Of a stretch of 6,560 nt of DNA, positions 1 through 5,883 are shown piece by piece. The DNA comes from Oxalobacteraceae bacterium (lineage in GTDB: Bacteria > Pseudomonadota > Gammaproteobacteria > Burkholderiales > Burkholderiaceae_D). The stretch lies in contig CANFGA010000186.1 in the NCBI GenBank assembly GCA_947446335.1, positions 1 to 6,560 of the forward strand. Reading direction: 5' to 3'. Both the position numbers and the translations under genes were made by a program. The stretch's first letter is position 1. Each line of letters starts with the position of its first letter. The notes beneath the pieces are model-generated. The model was not told where the DNA came from and searched no databases. It saw nothing but the letters and a program-made list of their open reading frames with translations.

Positions 1-584
1 CTGAACAAGATGCGTTTCGGGTCGGTGCCACGAAAATCCATCAATGTCACGCAGGCAGGGTCGAATGGCGCTGCAGTGCAGATGACTTCTCGGCCGTAAA
101 ACGATTGCCATAGCGTGGCTGCGCCACTTTGCGGGGCCGCGCCGGCGCGGGTGTCGATGATCAGCGCCGCCCGATAGGTGGCATGGGCGCAGCTGACATG
201 CCACGCGGGGCCAGTCTTGTGCGGTGCTTTACCGGGTGACTGACCAAGCAGCAGCGTAATGGCTGGCGTGTGTGCAATTGCCGCCATGGCTTCGGCATAG
301 AATGCCTGGGCGCTGATCCTCTGGTATGGCGTGGCGGTGCAATCGACTTTGACTTGTCCTGCGTCGGTATGCACGGTCAGCGCACTCCAGCGTTGCTGCA
401 CCAGATGACGCAGCGGCGCTGCCGGCTCGCCCCAGAAACACCAGGTACGGTCATTGACGTAAGCCTGGCGCGCTTCGATGATCAGGGTGCGAGGGCAGTG
501 CTTGCCCAGTGCGCTCAGGCGCAGCGCCAGGCTCAGACCGGCGCAACCGCCACCAAGGATGATCAGATCGAACTCAACGCTCAT
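1..584 (-). CDS. crtY: Lycopene beta-cyclase, N-terminal half (cut by left window edge)
   Basis: FAD-dependent cyclase that closes beta-ionone rings on lycopene to give beta-carotene, the precursor of retinal. 194 codons are visible and no stop is reached; the family is usually about 380-400 residues, so roughly half is present. Residues 6-17 form the dinucleotide-binding motif (DLIILGGGCAGL). Residues 44-51 read NDRTWCFW, the hallmark of bacterial CrtY just after the acidic E37 of the Rossmann fold. Residues 158-167 (LWQSFYGREV) and 179-185 (VTLMDFR) match conserved internal CrtY blocks. The ATG at 584 lies 11 bp inside the end of crtB, so translation is probably coupled; only a weak GAG lies upstream. 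No ketolase or hydroxylase gene is seen nearby, so beta-carotene is the likely end product of the visible part of the pathway. I am confident of the family; the missing C-terminus cannot be assessed. Confidence 0.93.
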   Translation of the reverse strand, partial: MSVEFDLIILGGGCAGLSLALRLSALGKHCPRTLIIEARQAYVNDRTWCFWGEPAAPLRHLVQQRWSALTVHTDAGQVKVDCTATPYQRISAQAFYAEAMAAIAHTPAITLLLGQSPGKAPHKTGPAWHVSCAHATYRAALIIDTRAGAAPQSGAATLWQSFYGREVICTAAPFDPACVTLMDFRGTDPKRILF

Positions 585-1545
585 GAGTTCGCTCAGTTCG
601 CTCGATATGTGGAACAGCATGGGGCAGGTCTGAAAAATGGCTGTGCAGTGCGCTCTCGTGCGCCCGCCCGCTGCGCCAGAAACGCGGCGTCAGCGGCGAG
701 GCAAGCAGGACATGCAGTGTCAAAGCGGTCTTGGTGCGCGCAGAAACGATCGTGCGCCCTTGCCAGAATGCATAATCATTGCTTTGCAAATGCCTGCCGA
801 TGGCCCGGTACAGGCGCGCTGCGACCAAAATGGCGCCGCGTGCACGCAGCGGCAAGTATGGCAAACCCTGTTCGCCGCTGTGATAATAGCGCTCCGCCTG
901 TGCCAGCAACTCGGCCAGGCAGCGGCGCAGCAATGGCTGCAAAGATATTGCTGGAACAATCAGTTGTTCTGGTGCCAAGGCTCCGACCCGGGAGGCTGGC
1001 AGATAGCGCCGTCCGGCGCGCGCGTCTTCGCTGACATCGCGACAAATATTAGTGAGTTGCATGCCAATGCCCAGATCGAGCGCATGGCGCAGCGCCGCCT
1101 GGTCGCGCACGTCAAGTATCTGGCACATCATCAGTCCGACCGTGCCGGCGACCCGATAACAGTAGCGCAGCAAGGCCGCATCATCAGCGATGCGCACCGG
1201 TTCCAGATCCGAGGCAACGCCGCGGATCAATTCGAGCATCAGTGTCGGTTCGATCTTGCATTCAGCCATCAGGTCGAGCACGTCAAGGGTAGCTGGATCG
1301 TTCGAATGGCCAGCGGCGATCTCTGCGCTGAGCAGGGCCAGAGCGCGTTGTGCACTCTCGATGGATGATCCTTCGTCGGCCAGGTCGTCGACATGACGGC
1401 AAAATCCGTACAGGCGTGTTGCGCGGGCAGCATGCAGTTTGCTCAGCAGATGGCCGGCCCAGTAGAAGCTGCGTCCTTTTGAGCGCAGCGCGTCACTGGC
1501 GTTGGACAGCGCGAGCTGCTGCGCTGTCGTGCGCGTGCGCGTCAC
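574..1545 (-). CDS. crtB: Phytoene synthase
   Basis: Condenses two geranylgeranyl diphosphates head-to-head into 15-cis-phytoene, the first committed carotenoid step. It is 323 residues, a normal length. Both Asp-rich Mg-diphosphate motifs are present: DDLAD at residues 53-57 (within RHVDDLADE) and DVSED at 170-174, followed by the family signature GRRYLP to residue 183. Residues 128-140 (YCYRVAGTVGLMM) are the other conserved block. I chose the GTG at 1545 because AAGGAAG lies 4 bases upstream and the start overlaps the crtI stop in the sequence GTGA. An in-frame GTG at 1602 would add 19 residues, but these are encoded inside crtI and do not look like the family. Related trans-prenyl head-to-head enzymes such as HpnC/HpnD squalene pathway enzymes share the fold, but the location between crtI and crtY makes CrtB the call. 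The C-terminus has an ERT-ERT duplication. Confidence 0.95.
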   Translation of the reverse strand: MTRTRTTAQQLALSNASDALRSKGRSFYWAGHLLSKLHAARATRLYGFCRHVDDLADEGSSIESAQRALALLSAEIAAGHSNDPATLDVLDLMAECKIEPTLMLELIRGVASDLEPVRIADDAALLRYCYRVAGTVGLMMCQILDVRDQAALRHALDLGIGMQLTNICRDVSEDARAGRRYLPASRVGALAPEQLIVPAISLQPLLRRCLAELLAQAERYYHSGEQGLPYLPLRARGAILVAARLYRAIGRHLQSNDYAFWQGRTIVSARTKTALTLHVLLASPLTPRFWRSGRAHESALHSHFSDLPHAVPHIERTERTHER

Positions 1546-3053
1546 GCCGCTTCCTTTGTAGCGGCCGATGGAATCAAGGTGTCGATCACTTTGGCCGAGC
1601 ACAGCACTCCCGGCAGGCCGGCGCCAGGATGCGTGCCAGCGCCAGTCAGATATAAATTCTTGATGCCTTCGGCTCGGTTATGAAAACGGAACCAGGCCGA
1701 TTGGCGAAACAGGGGCGCCACCGAAAATCCGGAACCGTGCACGCTCAGATAATCGTGCTGAAAGTCTTCCGGCGTCTTGAAAAAATCGGCGGTGATGCTT
1801 TGCCGTAATCCTGGCAGCAAGGTGGCATCGAGCGCATCGACGATCCGATCACGCAATAGCGGACCTTGCTCGCTCCAGTTGATGGAACTTTGCAAGTTGG
1901 GCACCGGGCACAGCACATAGAAACTGTCGCAGCCAGGTGGCGCGAAACTCGGATCGGTTGCGGTGGGGCGGTGCAGATAAAGCGAGAAGTCGTCGGCCAG
2001 CACCTTGCGATCGAAAATATCTTTCAACAGTTCCTTGTAACGCACGCCCATCGAAATGGTGTGGTGCGCAACATCGGGATAGGTGCGCGTGGTGCCAAAG
2101 TAAAGCACGAACAGCCCCATCGAATAGTGCGCGGCTGCCAGTTTCAGCCGCGCCGACAACGCTTGCTGACGCGGCTTCAGCATGCTGCCATACAGATACG
2201 CTGCATCCGCATTCGATACCACCAGATCAGCGTCGAACAATGTACCGTTTTCCAGTTCTACACCGCTGGCGCAGCCGTGCTCGGTGCGGATCGACGCGAC
2301 AGTGCTGTTGAACTGCACCGTGATGCCTTGGCGCTGCATCAGTTGCCCTAGCGCTGCAACGATCGCACCGGTTCCGCCCATGGCAAAATGCACCCCGTAG
2401 GCGCGCTCGAGAAAATGGATCAAGCCATAGATGCTGGTAGTGTTGAACGGATTGCCGCCCACCAGCAGAGGCTGTATCGAAAATGCCTGGCGCAGTTTGG
2501 GACTCGACAAATAGTGTGACACCAAAGCCCATACGCTTTGGTAACTGCCCAATTTGACCAAGCGCGGTATCTGTTGCAGCATGGTCATCAAACGATCGAA
2601 CGGCTGTGCCGATAGTTCGGTGAAACCGACATCAAAGATGCGTTTCGAATGTTCCAACAAGGCAAGATAGCCAGCGCAGTCGCGCGGCTCGATACGGGCG
2701 ATCTCGGCCATGGTCTGCTCGAGCGTGCCGCCATAATCAAAGGTGTCGCCATCGGCAAAACGGAAGCGATACCATGGCGTGAGCGGCACCAGCGTCAGAT
2801 GGTCGGCCATGCGTTCGCCGAAGAGCGCAAACAGCTCTTCGAACAGAAAGGGCGCGGTGATGACCGTTGGTCCGGCGTCGTGCCGGAAGCCGTTGCGCTC
2901 GAATACATGGCCTCGCCCGCCGAGCGCGTGGCCGCGTTCGAGCAAAGTAACCCGGTAGCCTTTGGCGCGCAGCCTCAGGGCGGCGGCAATGCCGCCAAAG
3001 CCGGCGCCGATGACGACACCATGCGCACTGTCTTGCGTTGTCGTATTTTTCAT
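1542..3053 (-). CDS. crtI: Phytoene desaturase (CrtI type)
   Basis: FAD-dependent bacterial desaturase that introduces the conjugated double bonds converting phytoene to lycopene (the four-step type is usual; step number cannot be read from sequence). It is 503 residues, the normal length. The N-terminus has the FAD Rossmann motif (VVIGAGFGG, residues 13-21), the acidic residue E39, and the CrtI continuation ALGGRGHVFERNGFRHDAGP up to about residue 62, then TVITAPFLFEELF. The C-terminus carries the CrtI signature LTGAGTHPGAGLPGVL at about residues 469-484. The ATG overlaps the crtE TGA as ATGA, and I see no strong Shine-Dalgarno, so translation is probably coupled to crtE. The stop overlaps the crtB start as GTGA. 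Homologous desaturases or isomerases (CrtN, CrtD, CrtH) share the fold; the crtE-I-B-Y order makes phytoene desaturase most likely. Confidence 0.95.
   Translation of the reverse strand: MKNTTTQDSAHGVVIGAGFGGIAAALRLRAKGYRVTLLERGHALGGRGHVFERNGFRHDAGPTVITAPFLFEELFALFGERMADHLTLVPLTPWYRFRFADGDTFDYGGTLEQTMAEIARIEPRDCAGYLALLEHSKRIFDVGFTELSAQPFDRLMTMLQQIPRLVKLGSYQSVWALVSHYLSSPKLRQAFSIQPLLVGGNPFNTTSIYGLIHFLERAYGVHFAMGGTGAIVAALGQLMQRQGITVQFNSTVASIRTEHGCASGVELENGTLFDADLVVSNADAAYLYGSMLKPRQQALSARLKLAAAHYSMGLFVLYFGTTRTYPDVAHHTISMGVRYKELLKDIFDRKVLADDFSLYLHRPTATDPSFAPPGCDSFYVLCPVPNLQSSINWSEQGPLLRDRIVDALDATLLPGLRQSITADFFKTPEDFQHDYLSVHGSGFSVAPLFRQSAWFRFHNRAEGIKNLYLTGAGTHPGAGLPGVLCSAKVIDTLIPSAATKEAA
1550..1556 (-). 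promoter_or_regulatory. Ribosome binding site deciding the crtB start
   Basis: The minus strand reads AAGGAAG, then CGGC, then GTG. This purine-rich site lies inside the last codons of crtI and supports the GTG at 1545 over the longer GTG at 1602. Confidence 0.6.
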
Positions 3054-3961
3054 AGGCGTAGCGCCAGACGTTGTACCAGCACCGTGAGCAAGTCACCTAT
3101 GCCGTCAGGTAACTGGGCTGCAGCGGTCGCCGCGCACTCGAAGTGCTGCTGCGCCAGTTGCACTGCCGTTGTGCGGGCTTCGGCTTTCCCGCCAGCTTGC
3201 AGCAGCAACAAAATGTTAAATGACTGTGCCATTTTCAGTGGATCAGCATCGATGTTGATGTCGTCAATGTCATCGACGATCTGGTAGCCGATGGCAAAGC
3301 TTTCGGCAGCTTGCCTGGCGCCGAGCAGGCAGTCATTGCGATCGGCAGCGAGCAAAGCGAGTTCGGTTGGCAAGCTGAGCAAAGCCCCCGACTTGGCCAT
3401 CGCCATCGCTTCGTAGCCGGCGATGGCTTGGTCCTTCGGGCCGGCCAGATCCAGGCATTGACCGCTGATGGCTGCGCCAGTACGCGCCAAAGTCAGTTTC
3501 AGTAGCGCCGGCAGGCGGGCAGGTTGGCTCACCGCGCCAAGTGCGCCATAGGCTGCTGCCAGCATCAGATCGCCAGCGCAGATGGCCGTGTTCTCGCCAA
3601 AGGCTGACCAGACGCTCGCCACGCCATGGCGCAGCGCATCTCGGTCTTGCAAGTCATCGTGAATCAATGACGCGTTGTGCAGCAGTTCTGCTGTCGTGGC
3701 CAGGGCGATGATGTCGCCGTGTACCAATTTCAGCTTTAGTCCGGCATGGATGGCCAGGCGGGCGCGCACGCGCTGACCGCCGCTGCGCAAATGGCAGGCG
3801 ATCGCGCTAGTTGCGGCCGACGGTGGCCAGTATTCTTGCGAGACAATGCATCGCAGTAAATTTTGTTCTACAGCGCTCAGCAAAGCATCGAAGGTCGCTG
3901 TCGTGACGGCAGGCGTTGCAATGAACGCCTGATCGGGTAAAAAAGCAGCTTGCGCGTACAT
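3050..3961 (-). CDS. crtE: Geranylgeranyl diphosphate synthase (polyprenyl synthetase family)
   Basis: Trans-prenyltransferase that should extend farnesyl or dimethylallyl diphosphate with isopentenyl diphosphate to the C20 precursor used by CrtB. It is 303 residues. The first Asp-rich motif is DDLQD at residues 102-106 (LIHDDLQDRDALRHG) and the second is DDIDD at 230-234 (GYQIVDDIDD); both diphosphate-binding sites are intact. K190 with S191 fits the conserved K-T/S site. The usual GGKRxRP substrate motif is altered to GGQRVRA at 61-67, and RRG after the first Asp motif is RHG. I chose the ATG at 3961 because GGAG lies 7 bases upstream; a longer frame from TTG 4018 would run through a terminator hairpin. 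The gene is the first of the crt group and lies 68 bp downstream of the rhodopsin. Chain length is inferred from context. Confidence 0.9.
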   Translation of the reverse strand: MYAQAAFLPDQAFIATPAVTTATFDALLSAVEQNLLRCIVSQEYWPPSAATSAIACHLRSGGQRVRARLAIHAGLKLKLVHGDIIALATTAELLHNASLIHDDLQDRDALRHGVASVWSAFGENTAICAGDLMLAAAYGALGAVSQPARLPALLKLTLARTGAAISGQCLDLAGPKDQAIAGYEAMAMAKSGALLSLPTELALLAADRNDCLLGARQAAESFAIGYQIVDDIDDINIDADPLKMAQSFNILLLLQAGGKAEARTTAVQLAQQHFECAATAAAQLPDGIGDLLTVLVQRLALRL

Positions 3962-3968
3962 GGTTTCG

Positions 3969-3972
3969 CTCC
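3969..3972 (-). promoter_or_regulatory. Ribosome binding site deciding the crtE start
   Basis: GGAG on the minus strand, 7 bases before the ATG at 3961. It lies just downstream of the terminator T-tract, so any read-through transcript still carries a good crtE initiation site. Confidence 0.65.
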
Positions 3973-3981
3973 AGCGACAAG

Positions 3982-4012
3982 AAAAATTGCGCCGGGGCCA
4001 GCGGCCCCGGCG
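3982..4012 (-). terminator. Rho-independent terminator between rhodopsin and crtE
   Basis: On the minus strand a 10-bp perfect GC-rich stem (CGCCGGGGCC, loop GCT, GGCCCCGGCG; 3990-4012) is followed by CAATTTTTC. The stem begins 17 bp after the rhodopsin stop codon and its T-tract ends 20 bp before the crtE ATG. The fold is very stable; the T-tract has five consecutive T residues, so termination may be partial. This should make the rhodopsin transcript mostly monocistronic, with crt genes reached by read-through, unless crtE has its own promoter inside the rhodopsin gene. Confidence 0.85.
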
Positions 4013-4029
4013 GATCAACGTCTTGCCTG

Positions 4030-4824
4030 TTAAGCGTGCGCGTTAGCGCCTGGCTTGCGTCCCGAGGCAGGCGCTTCGGCCTGCAGATCGGCGGCAGACT
4101 TGCGCACAGCGATCATGTAGATCAGTACGCCGAAGACTGCTTTTGCCAGGATGTCAGCGATGGTGTATCCCACTTGAACGGCCGTGGTGGCAGCGCCACC
4201 AGTGAACCCGATCATTGGGAACACAAATACGACCGGGTAGAAAGACCATGACAGCACTGTCAGCCAGCGCGCAGCGTTGACCAAGCCACGTGCTGATTCA
4301 GGCTGCGAGGCGATCGATTTTTTCAAGCCCACAAACAAGTCATAGACAATGATCAGGAAAGGAATCATGGCCAGTGACCACCAGAGCCAGCGTGTGCCTG
4401 GTATGCCGGAAATTTCACCTGGATAGCCGAGAATGACCATCAGCGCGGCCAACAAGCCCAGTTTGGTGCCTTTGGCCATGGTTTCCGCTTGCGACAAGCG
4501 CATCACCAAGATCAATTCGACCAGCAGCAGCGGTACGGTCAGCAACCAGTCGACGTAGCGATAGGCGTCGTTGAATTTGACGCCGGTCGCCGTTACCTGT
4601 CCGGCCAGCACGCTGTAGGACGCTTCCCATGACGCGAAGATGCGCAGGTAGTGGTAAGCGGCAATCAGTGTCACCAGACCAGTGACGGTGATGGCCGTCT
4701 TGTAAGGCGCAGCCACTTGCGAGCGGCCCAGAAAAAAGAAGATGGTTGCCGCCCCCATGACGGCAATGGCAAATGAAAATGCGTTATGAACCAGTTCAAA
4801 CTGTCCTACGGTAATTGCATCCAC
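4030..4824 (-). CDS. Xanthorhodopsin-like light-driven proton pump (microbial rhodopsin)
   Basis: Seven-helix inner-membrane retinal protein, 264 residues, predicted to pump protons outward under light. Helix C (residues 89-107) reads RYVDWLLTVPLLLVEL: D92 is the proton acceptor/counterion, T96 follows at +4, and E103 at +11 is the cytoplasmic donor, the DTE set of proton pumps. H58 in helix B (AAYHYLRI) matches the His that pairs with the counterion. K228 in helix G (YTIADILAKAVFG) is the retinal Schiff-base lysine, with D224 four residues before it. W193, Y196 and P197 (WSFYP) line the retinal pocket. L100, at +8 from D92, is the green-absorbing state of the proteorhodopsin tuning site. The blocks LGYPGEISG and GTRWLWW place it nearest the xanthorhodopsin/Gloeobacter clade, but W149 replaces the Gly that admits the carotenoid antenna. 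Starts at GTG with a good ribosome site. No signal peptide is evident. Confidence 0.96.
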   Translation of the reverse strand: MDAITVGQFELVHNAFSFAIAVMGAATIFFFLGRSQVAAPYKTAITVTGLVTLIAAYHYLRIFASWEASYSVLAGQVTATGVKFNDAYRYVDWLLTVPLLLVELILVMRLSQAETMAKGTKLGLLAALMVILGYPGEISGIPGTRWLWWSLAMIPFLIIVYDLFVGLKKSIASQPESARGLVNAARWLTVLSWSFYPVVFVFPMIGFTGGAATTAVQVGYTIADILAKAVFGVLIYMIAVRKSAADLQAEAPASGRKPGANAHA

Positions 4825-4829
4825 AGATA

Positions 4830-4833
4830 CTCC
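4830..4833 (-). promoter_or_regulatory. Ribosome binding site deciding the rhodopsin GTG start
   Basis: GGAG on the minus strand, 5 bases before the GTG at 4824. An ATG four bases further on (4820-4818) is out of frame, so GTG is the start. Confidence 0.7.
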
Positions 4834-4846
4834 AATAATGGTAATG

Positions 4847-4895
4847 TTGCTAGTTGGTGGCTATTTCTTGCTAACTTTTTACTGGTTACTTGCTA
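4847..4895. repeat. Three TTGCTA direct repeats in the rhodopsin upstream gap
   Basis: The plus strand has TTGCTA at 4847-4852, 4868-4873 and 4890-4895, spaced 21 and 22 bp, about two helical turns. They lie in the 125-bp gap (4825-4949) between the anti-sigma stop and the rhodopsin start, where the rhodopsin promoter should be. They could be operator sites on one face of the DNA. The core is only six bases, so chance is possible. A weak sigma-70-type candidate on the minus strand (TTGGTA at 4900-4905, 18 bp, TAAAAA at 4876-4881) overlaps them. I could not find a convincing ECF-type promoter shared with the sigma gene upstream region. Confidence 0.35.
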
Positions 4896-4949
4896 TCCTT
4901 ACCAAGCAAAACGAATTGATTACTTGTTCGCCTGCCCGCATCGACAATA

Positions 4950-5207
4950 CTATTCAAGACCTTGTTCGACACCGCGCTCAGCCTCAGCTGCAGCGATGAA
5001 ATGCATGATCGCTGCAGTACGGTGCTGGTCGGGGTAGCAGTTACCCCGCAACGCATCTTTTACAAGCTGTACTTCCACCAATGACTCGAATAAAGCTGGT
5101 GATGCATCGAGTGCTTGCATGGCAGTTTGAAATGCGGTGTCGCTGATATCTTCTTCTAGCAGCGCCAATACGGCTTCGATGCTGTCGCTGCCTGCTGTTG
5201 AATTCAA
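4950..5207 (-). CDS. Short RseA-like anti-sigma factor, cytoplasmic domain only
   Basis: Predicted 85-residue protein that should bind and hold inactive the ECF sigma factor encoded just before it. Residues about 10-51 (EAVLALLEEDISD through LVKDALRGN) follow the layout of the RseA N-terminal domain: a helix with an L-x-x-L-x-D/E-x-E/D pattern, a helix ending near the ASPALFESL stretch, then V-K-D-A-L-R-G, matching RseA's I-R-D-S-M-R-G. RseA proteins normally continue into a membrane helix and periplasmic domain (about 200 residues). This one stops after a charged tail with no hydrophobic segment, so it would be soluble. The start is taken as TTG at 5207, overlapping the sigma stop as TTGA, since no in-frame ATG or GTG lies between the domain and the upstream sigma coding region; GAGAG lies 6 bases before it. 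The open frame extends upstream within the sigma gene, but that part looks like shadow. Family assignment rests on pattern and neighbour. Confidence 0.68.
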   Translation of the reverse strand: MNSTAGSDSIEAVLALLEEDISDTAFQTAMQALDASPALFESLVEVQLVKDALRGNCYPDQHRTAAIMHFIAAAEAERGVEQGLE

Positions 5208-5851
5208 AAAGGTCTCTCTGTAATAGTGTCGCTCAGCAATGGACGTATTTCGAAACCAATAGTTGCACGCGCGCGCGAAATAAGTGAGCGAATCGTATTG
5301 ACTGGCATGTCTAGCTGCTCGGCGATGGTCTGGTAACTCAAGTTGTCGCGTTCGCGCAGCAGGAAGGCGCTGCGCATGTGCGGTGACAGGTTGGCGATCG
5401 ACTGTTGTATGCCTTCCACCAACTGAGCGCCACACAGATACTCGTGCGGACCGGTTGCGTACCCTTCCCAGTTGGCACGTTCTTGAAGCCCCATCGTTTC
5501 GGTCAACAGATCTATCGGAATCGCATTGTCGGCGCGCATTTGACCATCCCTGAAATAAGACATCGTCAAATTACGCGCGATCGCGCATAGCCAGGTCAAA
5601 AAAGCACTTTCAAAGCGAAAACTGGGTAAACATCGGTAGGCGCGCAAAAACGCCTCCTGAGTCAGTTCCTCTGCTACTGCGGTATTGCGTACCGATGCGT
5701 TGATCAGTGCCGTGATCCTGCGTTGATATTTTGTTACCAGTATCTCGAAGGCACGCAAGTCGCCATCGCAAAAACGTCGTATCAATAAATTGTCTACTTT
5801 GCCTATTTCAGAAGGCTCAGGCCGTGAGTGAATCTGGGGCAATTTTGACAT
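5204..5851 (-). CDS. RNA polymerase ECF sigma factor (RpoE-like)
   Basis: Alternative sigma-70-family factor, 215 residues, with only regions 2 and 4. Region 2 spans about residues 22-100: FEILVTKYQRRITALI, then AEELTQEAFLRAYRCLPSF (2.2, core binding), then SAFLTWLCAIARN (2.3-2.4, -10 recognition), close to the RpoE pattern of SAFYTWLYRIA. Region 4 is about residues 150-200: LSPHMRSAFLLRERDNLSYQ, then TIAEQLDMPVNTIRSLISRA, the -35-binding helix-turn-helix. I chose ATG 5851 with AAGG 8 bases upstream; the adjacent GTG at 5854 is equally in frame. Its stop overlaps the anti-sigma start (TTGA), the usual arrangement of such pairs. Being first in the same-strand block with rhodopsin and crt genes, it is a candidate activator of them in response to light or photo-oxidative stress. 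This role is inferred by analogy with carotenoid control by ECF factors such as CarQ and LitS. Confidence 0.93.
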   Translation of the reverse strand: MSKLPQIHSRPEPSEIGKVDNLLIRRFCDGDLRAFEILVTKYQRRITALINASVRNTAVAEELTQEAFLRAYRCLPSFRFESAFLTWLCAIARNLTMSYFRDGQMRADNAIPIDLLTETMGLQERANWEGYATGPHEYLCGAQLVEGIQQSIANLSPHMRSAFLLRERDNLSYQTIAEQLDMPVNTIRSLISRARATIGFEIRPLLSDTITERPF

Positions 5852-5870
5852 CACTTTAACCTTGATAGGG

Positions 5871-5881
5871 TAGTCAGACTA
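5871..5881. repeat. 11-bp hyphenated palindrome in the sigma leader
   Basis: TAGTCAGACTA: perfect 5-bp arms around a central A, 20 bp before the sigma ATG. It could be an operator half-site pair or simply chance; short. Confidence 0.3.
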
Positions 5882-5883
5882 AA

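Noticed and set aside
270..1368. Long plus-strand open frames (270-1034 and 637-1368) opposite crtY and crtB
   Set aside because: They show no family features, overlap each other in different frames, and lie antisense to genes with clear catalytic motifs. GC-rich codon use on the other strand explains them.
1546..1602. Longer crtB from GTG 1602
   Set aside because: The extra 19 residues lie wholly within crtI coding sequence, while GTG 1545 has a good ribosome site and the standard GTGA overlap.
1866..3287. Plus-strand open frames opposite crtI and the crtI/crtE junction (such as 1866-2351 and 2649-3287)
   Set aside because: Antisense shadows of well-supported genes, with no recognisable domain.
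3962..4018. Longer crtE from TTG 4018
   Set aside because: It would translate through the terminator hairpin, uses a rare start, and lacks the ribosome site that ATG 3961 has.
4886..4926. TTACTTG repeated at 4886-4892 and 4920-4926
   Set aside because: Only two short copies at a 34-bp offset in AT-rich DNA; not distinguishable from chance.
4924..4947. Stem TTGT(T)CG/CGACAA after the anti-sigma stop as a terminator
   Set aside because: The stem is only six pairs with a bulge and an 11-nt loop, and no T-tract follows on the minus strand.
5208..5435. Anti-sigma frame extended upstream to 5435
   Set aside because: This part is an alternative frame of the sigma factor region 4 and is rich in Arg and His without anti-sigma character; the domain begins after 5207.
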